This document shows, piece by piece, positions 59,734 through 64,000 of a stretch of DNA of 64,000 nt (position 1 is the stretch's first letter; each line of letters opens with the position of its first letter). The DNA comes from Plasmopara viticola (taxonomy: Eukaryota > Oomycota > Peronosporomycetes > Peronosporales > Peronosporaceae). Location: positions 642,522 through 706,521 of the forward strand of contig MBPM02000038.1 of NCBI GenBank assembly GCA_001695595.3, read 5' to 3'. The notes under the pieces are model-generated. The model saw nothing but the letters and a program-made list of their open reading frames with translations. It made no database searches and was not told the DNA's origin. Both the position numbers and the translations under genes were made by a program.

Positions 59734-61417
59734 ATGAGCGAAACTCAACTATCCGATCAATACTTATACCAGATCTCGAGGGTCTTCGGGAAAACGCGTT
59801 CCTTTCGAGATCGACCTTAATCAAGGGTCGTACCAGAATGGTGTTATCACTATTGATGCAACAGCTCAGCTTAATAGGAGTGAAGGATTTGCTTGCCTAC
59901 GCGATGCATACATCACGCTTCCATACAAGGTCTCAATGAAGAATGTCGGTACTGTTCAGACAGCTGCTGCCAATCGTTTCTGTGCTACACTTAAATGTGG
60001 CAATTGGAATGTTAATGACAGCATGTCCCTGGAGCTTAACGGAAAGACGATTGTTTCTATGGCTGATTATAAATTGTTCTGAAATAATGTTCGATCCCAG
60101 ACAGGCTACAGCCCTCAGTATGTTGAGAAGCATGGGGCTGAGTATTCCTGAATCCTGATGCTGCTCAATCCATCTCATACAGCGCTGCTACATCATCAAC
60201 TACTGGAGATGGCTTCTCCAATTACTCTGCAGTCTCTTCCTCATTTGCCACTTCTGCTCCTTTTGGCGGTGCTACAATTGCTAATGATGGCCTTGTCAGA
60301 CGACTATTGTCAAATACTCCTAATGATAGAACTGATTTTACTTCGACGTGTCCTTCACGTGGTGCAGCTGCGGCTTCAACGAACATTACTAGCCAAACTG
60401 CGCGTGGTACCTCCTTTGCTGGAGTCTCCACGGCTAATGGAATCATGAGGACGTGGAACTTCATGCTTAAGGTGAAACTAACTGACCTCCATTCAATCTT
60501 CAAAAAGCTTGATTTGATGACTAACCCTCAGATCCGTCTTCGTTTCCGTGTGAACCATGGAACTTCTGTTGTAGCTGTTGATGCAGGTAAGGGAATGTCT
60601 CTAACAAGCACTACTCTTGCATCTAGAAGTACCTGCCCCGTAATGGTCGCCGCTTCATCTACGGGTTATCCGATGGCCGGAGTCCTCGCTGCTTCTGCTC
60701 GATTCAGCATTGCTTGGGGAGCTGTTGTCAATTCCCTCAAGCCGATCATCGATGGTACCTATATGCCTTTTACCCCTTCGCGCCTATACGTACCGTTTGT
60801 GCATTTTGAGAACCCCAGGCAACAATCTCAAAGCCTGTAAAGTAGGTCTGATACAACGATTGCTACTCGCAATGGTTCAATCAGCGAGCTGGAATCGGGA
60901 AGCAATCAAATCAGTTCAACGCTGCTTTCGATCTCCAACTATCGGCATCCATTGAGAATGCTAAATACGTCATTCTTCTTCAGTTCGCTGACCAGACAAG
61001 TAGCTTTGCAGCTGCTGCTGTCCAGAAATTCCAAAGTCCCTTTGAGTCAGCTTCTTGGACAGTACATCCTGGTTCGAGCATCCGCAGCTTCAATGTTCGT
61101 TTCGGGTCACAACAAGTATTTGATATCAGTGATGACTACGACCTCCACCACTTCACGAATGAATTGCTAAGATCTCAGCGATCAACGGTGATCTGACTTC
61201 TGAGTTGGTTCATGGTCTTCTTGACTATCAGACGTGATCTCTAACCAACCGCATTCTTGTTGCTGACGTTAGCCGACTAACTGATCGCGATGTCCCTACA
61301 TTCAATCAGATTCAGAAAACAAACGCAGGATGCCAAGACTGCAACATGCTGGTGATTGTCGTATCCGAACAGGGACCAACTTATGATCGCCTGACAAAGG
61401 AAGTAATCGAAATCTGA
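59734..61417 (+). pseudogene. mcp: Major capsid protein (double jelly roll), broken
   Basis: Start taken at ATG 59734 (MSETQLSDQYLYQISRVF), which fits the N-terminus of this family; total length about 560 codons to TGA at 61415 is also usual. Segments follow in several frames: QGSYQNGVITIDATAQLNRS, YITLPYKVSMKNVGTV, CGNWNVNDSMSLELNGKTIV, the long frame 60307-60840 (LLSNTPNDRTDFTSTCPSRG; RTWNFMLKVKLTDLHSIFKK; MTNPQIRLRFRVNHGTSVVA) and a tail ending DCNMLVIVVSEQGPTYDRLT. Frameshifts lie near 59800, 60155 and 60840, then several more. It would have formed the capsid shell. Confidence 0.8.
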
Positions 61418-61469
61418 ACCGCATTGATTCTCGATATCATTTCATTAAGAGAAAATAAATTAGTTTGAC

Positions 61470-61771
61470 CTACTGTAGTGAAGCTTCGAGTAGCTTAGGA
61501 CATGTTCCAATAACAAATTGACTTTTTCGCAGCCAATCTATAAAATTGGGATCAATTCGGCTGATTTGTCTGAGAGTCTTTCCGCGATATTTTTCCCACG
61601 TCGTCACATACAAATTACTATCACTGAAGAACTTGGAGTGTAAAAATATTTTAATCTCCTCTCCAAAATTTGAACTGGGTTGAAAACCCATCGACAATAA
61701 CCTGGATCAGAATCATATAATTCTTCAATGATCTTCCCAGAACATTTTCCAAAAGTTAATTCGTTCGACAT
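61470..61771 (-). pseudogene. Exonuclease X-like C-terminal domain protein, one frameshift
   Basis: Minus strand from ATG 61771 (MSNELTFGKCSGKIIEELYD, SDPGYCRWVF), with a frame change near 61690 into the frame ending at 61470 (EKYRGKTLRQISRIDPNFID, WLRKSQF). Both halves carry the pattern FGK/YRGK-x-GKT-(I/L), then DP-x-(Y/F)-x-x-W-(L/V), known from the small C-terminal domain of exodeoxyribonuclease X-type DnaQ proteins. So it is a tandem of two such domains without the nuclease core. Role unknown. Confidence 0.5.
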
Positions 61772-61840
61772 TTTGCTATGGGGTAAGTGGGTCTTACTTT
61801 ATAGGGAAAAATATAAATACAAGAGCATTTATTCTATAAT

Positions 61841-62347
61841 TTAGCAAGCCATTGCTTCGAAATAGTCTTCGGTATCATCGAAGCTATTCATTGATAGCAT
61901 CATACGTCTCGGATGCATCACCTCAGCAATGAGTTCTTCAGCGATATGATTCTTAAAATATTTCTTGTACTCGAAGTGAGCAATCTTGTCTTCAACAAGG
62001 TGTATTGAGCGAGCTCCAGTTGTCCAGTAGAGATGTTCCTTCTCAAAATTTATTCTTAGTTCATCGTATAGGTCATAATTTCTTTGAGCGATTAATCTTG
62101 AATACGTTGTAGTAAATTGTTCGCGAATTTTACTGTGAATCTCATTGTAATCCGGTCTGATTCCATATAAGCGTCGCTCTTCAGCTTGCTGATGTAAGGA
62201 TAGTTCATAGATTGGATTGGGCGCATTAGCCTCTTCGTCTGTCAGATCAGTAGATTCATAATTGAAATCATTATCGGAGTCGCATTCGAAAGCATAACCG
62301 TATTCGTTATCTATAAATGGCTTATTGCATAAGTAGATCGATGTCAT
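61841..62347 (-). CDS. Unknown acidic Maverick protein, 168 residues
   Basis: An intact frame from ATG 62347 to the stop at 61841. It has an acidic N-terminal region (FECDSDNDFNYESTDLTDEE) and a helix-rich, Tyr/Arg-rich middle (YNEIHSKIREQFTTTYSRLI). It is the outermost gene of the element and reads inward. No domain recognised. It is one of the few element genes without a visible break. Confidence 0.6.
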   Translation of the reverse strand: MTSIYLCNKPFIDNEYGYAFECDSDNDFNYESTDLTDEEANAPNPIYELSLHQQAEERRLYGIRPDYNEIHSKIREQFTTTYSRLIAQRNYDLYDELRINFEKEHLYWTTGARSIHLVEDKIAHFEYKKYFKNHIAEELIAEVMHPRRMMLSMNSFDDTEDYFEAMAC

Positions 62348-63337
62348 GGTTGGTTGGGTCGGTTGATCGTATATATGTTGTTCTTATACTATATATATTC
62401 ATCCATTACGATCAATTCGCTTTTCAAGATTATCCCCAGCTCTGCATTATAGTTGCTTGACACTATTCGTGGTTATGAGAACACCTCCTCAGCACCATAT
62501 GCTATCGAGAGGTATTGACTACCTTGAAGTACAGTTTTTTCTTGGGTATTTACTGGGTACGGGGCTTTTGGATGGGACTTTTGCGTGAGTAATTTTTTTA
62601 CATGAACTGTACCTAGTAGTACTGTCATCAAAATCTCAGGAAATCTTCAGACCGCCACCACTATTCCTTTTAAAGACTGAATTAAGGACTTAGTGAGCCT
62701 AAAGGGTGCCACAGCCCAGACTTAGTCATATTTGACGAAGAAAATTATGGTCGTTGGCAATTTTCGCACTTGTTCGATTGAAGATAACTCACCTTTGAGA
62801 TATCTTCGCAAATTTCCACGCCACACGCTAAGTCGTAAACTCTAAGCGCTCAAGCGCTTGTAAAATATACTCCTACTATACTCCAACGTATGCTCAAACG
62901 ACTGGGGCTTACATCCGAAAAGTCCGTTGCATACGATTTCAGAAAGCAAAAAAAGTGCGCTACTCCACGAGAAGCAGCCGGCCCACATGTGAGCACCTTT
63001 GCTTTACAACATACTCCACATGAAAGGACATCTCGCATTGGTGAGCAACAAGCGCTGGAGAATAGGCGGGAGCTGAGACTAGAGTCTCACTTCCCGCCTA
63101 CTTCATAATAAGCAGCAGCTCCTCCGCGACCAAGTATACGCGATAAAATCTCGTGTTGGGTCTATCTAGAATAACAAAATGCTTTCTCTTTACCACAGCT
63201 ACTTTGATATTTACGGTCCGAGCGCTCACCGATCGTCTCGGCGCAGGCAATTTAGTACATGAATTAACACAAGATGGTCGTATTAAGATATTGTGTGACA
63301 AACGTCATGTGGTAGTTTGAATATCAATCGATTAGTG
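62348..63337. other. Flank right of the Maverick; no gene
   Basis: About 1 kb. The left part is AT-rich and may include the element's terminal repeat and promoter, but no partner is visible near 46 kb. A 72-codon plus-strand frame at 62890-63108 is unsupported. A 38-bp hairpin lies at 63063-63100. Confidence 0.4.
63063..63100. repeat. 38-bp hairpin
   Basis: TAGGCGGGA-gc-TGAGACT, AG, AGTCTCA-ct-TCCCGCCTA: near-perfect palindrome with one 2-nt internal mismatch and a 2-nt centre. GC-rich against an AT-rich background. It may be a terminator-like or replication-related fold or a relic of inverted ends. Confidence 0.8.
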
Positions 63338-63665
63338 AGCTTGGAAAAGGTTGGGGTGACGCCCTCCTTCCAAGCGCGGGGGCTAAATGCTCGCGCGCTT
63401 CGGGCAGGTGCTCTCGGGCATCTGCAGGTCTCTAACGAGTCTCACCCTCGACGCGACGGTCTCCAGCACCGGGCGCCACCTGGGCTCTTACCAAGTCAGA
63501 GATAAACAAACTAATGGAAGACCCTCAAGACCTCGGTGCTGGCTGCACTGCCCGCCGACCGAGACTCGACGTATGCGGACACCACTCTATGCCGTGGACT
63601 AGCCAGACTGAGCCTAGAACGTGCATAACTTGGTAACGCGATAGCGTAATACATTACATTACATT
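63338..63665 (+). mobile_element. SINE-like LINE-derived element, copy 5
   Basis: A 328-bp plus-strand copy starting AGCTTGGAAAAGGTTGGGGT and ending in ACATT pentamers. It is flanked by an exact 12-bp duplication AATCGATTAGTG at 63326-63337 and 63666-63677. It is the same length as copy 1, so these two define the typical short form. Confidence 0.92.
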
Positions 63666-64000
63666 AATCGATTAGTGCTGAACTATTAACAAAATGAAGT
63701 ACATGTCTCAGGACCAATGTTTATTGCGTAAAAATAGGAATTACTTTGATATTTAGTAATTGTAAAACAGTTTACTCATAAAGCGTTTTGTCAGTAAAGA
63801 TGATTAAATTGACCCATCAAAGCCTTATCAAGGCTTGGTACGAAAATTATTATAGGCTTTTTAACGCAGGCAATCAGCAATTGCAACTCAGACTTGTTCT
63901 TAAAATAGAGCAAAGTTCACAGACCGCAACCCAAGCTTCTTCAAGATAGCAGCTATAACAGCCCCGTGGCAATTATGATCGGTCTAAATTCGAGCCGTTA
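63666..64000. other. Window end; nothing recognised
   Basis: AT-rich sequence after the right target duplication. No gene or motif seen. Confidence 0.4.

Larger units (their letters stand above)
46745..62347. mobile_element. Maverick/Polinton (polinton-like virus) element, decayed
   Basis: About 15.6 kb containing the diagnostic set of this group: family B DNA polymerase of the protein-primed type, retroviral-type integrase with chromodomain, A32/FtsK-type packaging ATPase, minor and major capsid proteins, plus a spike protein and small accessory proteins. Genes lie on both strands. Nearly all are broken by frameshifts or stops, so the element is dead. The edges are set by the first and last recognisable coding sequence. 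I could not identify terminal inverted repeats or target duplications, and I did not find the adenain-like protease that most family members carry. Confidence 0.85.

Noticed and set aside
59552..59824. 90-codon minus-strand frame before the capsid gene
   Set aside because: Overlaps the capsid N-terminus on the other strand, which has the family-typical start; no motif of its own.

Overview
The window looks like a repeat-rich, AT-rich stretch of an oomycete genome (downy mildew or Phytophthora type; species not determined). Three things point there. Two intact genes encode GPI-anchored GH72 beta-1,3-glucanosyltransferases, which are wall-remodelling enzymes. Their introns are very short (55-73 bp). 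A close match to the oomycete initiator element lies about 60-75 nt upstream of one start codon, and a weaker match about 15-30 nt upstream of the other. I found no tRNA, rRNA or CRISPR array.

Layout. 0-16 kb: a 328-bp SINE-like repeat, a strongly decayed minus-strand coding remnant that I cannot name, a perfect 40-bp palindrome, a 577-bp MITE with clear terminal inverted repeats and target duplication, long gene-free stretches, and Ty3/gypsy-type debris near 14.4-15.4 kb. 16.2-18 kb: GH72 gene A on the minus strand, five exons. 18-28 kb: gene-poor, with a second copy of the gypsy-type debris, a gypsy integrase fragment and a 121-bp tandem duplication. 28.2-32.5 kb: a dead non-LTR retrotransposon whose reverse transcriptase region is split by two head-to-head copies of a 1.15-kb deletion derivative of another LINE. 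33-40 kb: another SINE-like copy, then mostly empty sequence. 40.8-42.6 kb: GH72 gene B on the plus strand, six exons, one intron more than gene A. 45-46 kb: a MITE end and a truncated SINE-like copy.

46.7-62.35 kb is the main feature: an approximately 15.6-kb Maverick/Polinton (polinton-like virus) element. It has a protein-primed-type family B DNA polymerase with an HNH-like zinc insertion, a DD35E integrase with chromodomain, a phage-like spike ending in an S74-type chaperone domain, an A32/FtsK-type packaging ATPase, minor and major capsid proteins, a short exonuclease-X-like protein and several unnamed proteins. Almost every gene is broken by frameshifts and in-frame stops, so this is a fossil. 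A SINE-like element with a 12-bp target duplication sits inside its polymerase gene, which orders the events: Maverick first, SINE-like insertion later.

The GH72 genes are the only clearly functional protein genes here. Everything else is mobile-element sequence or unassigned. Calls on decayed genes rest on motif recognition by eye, with no database search.
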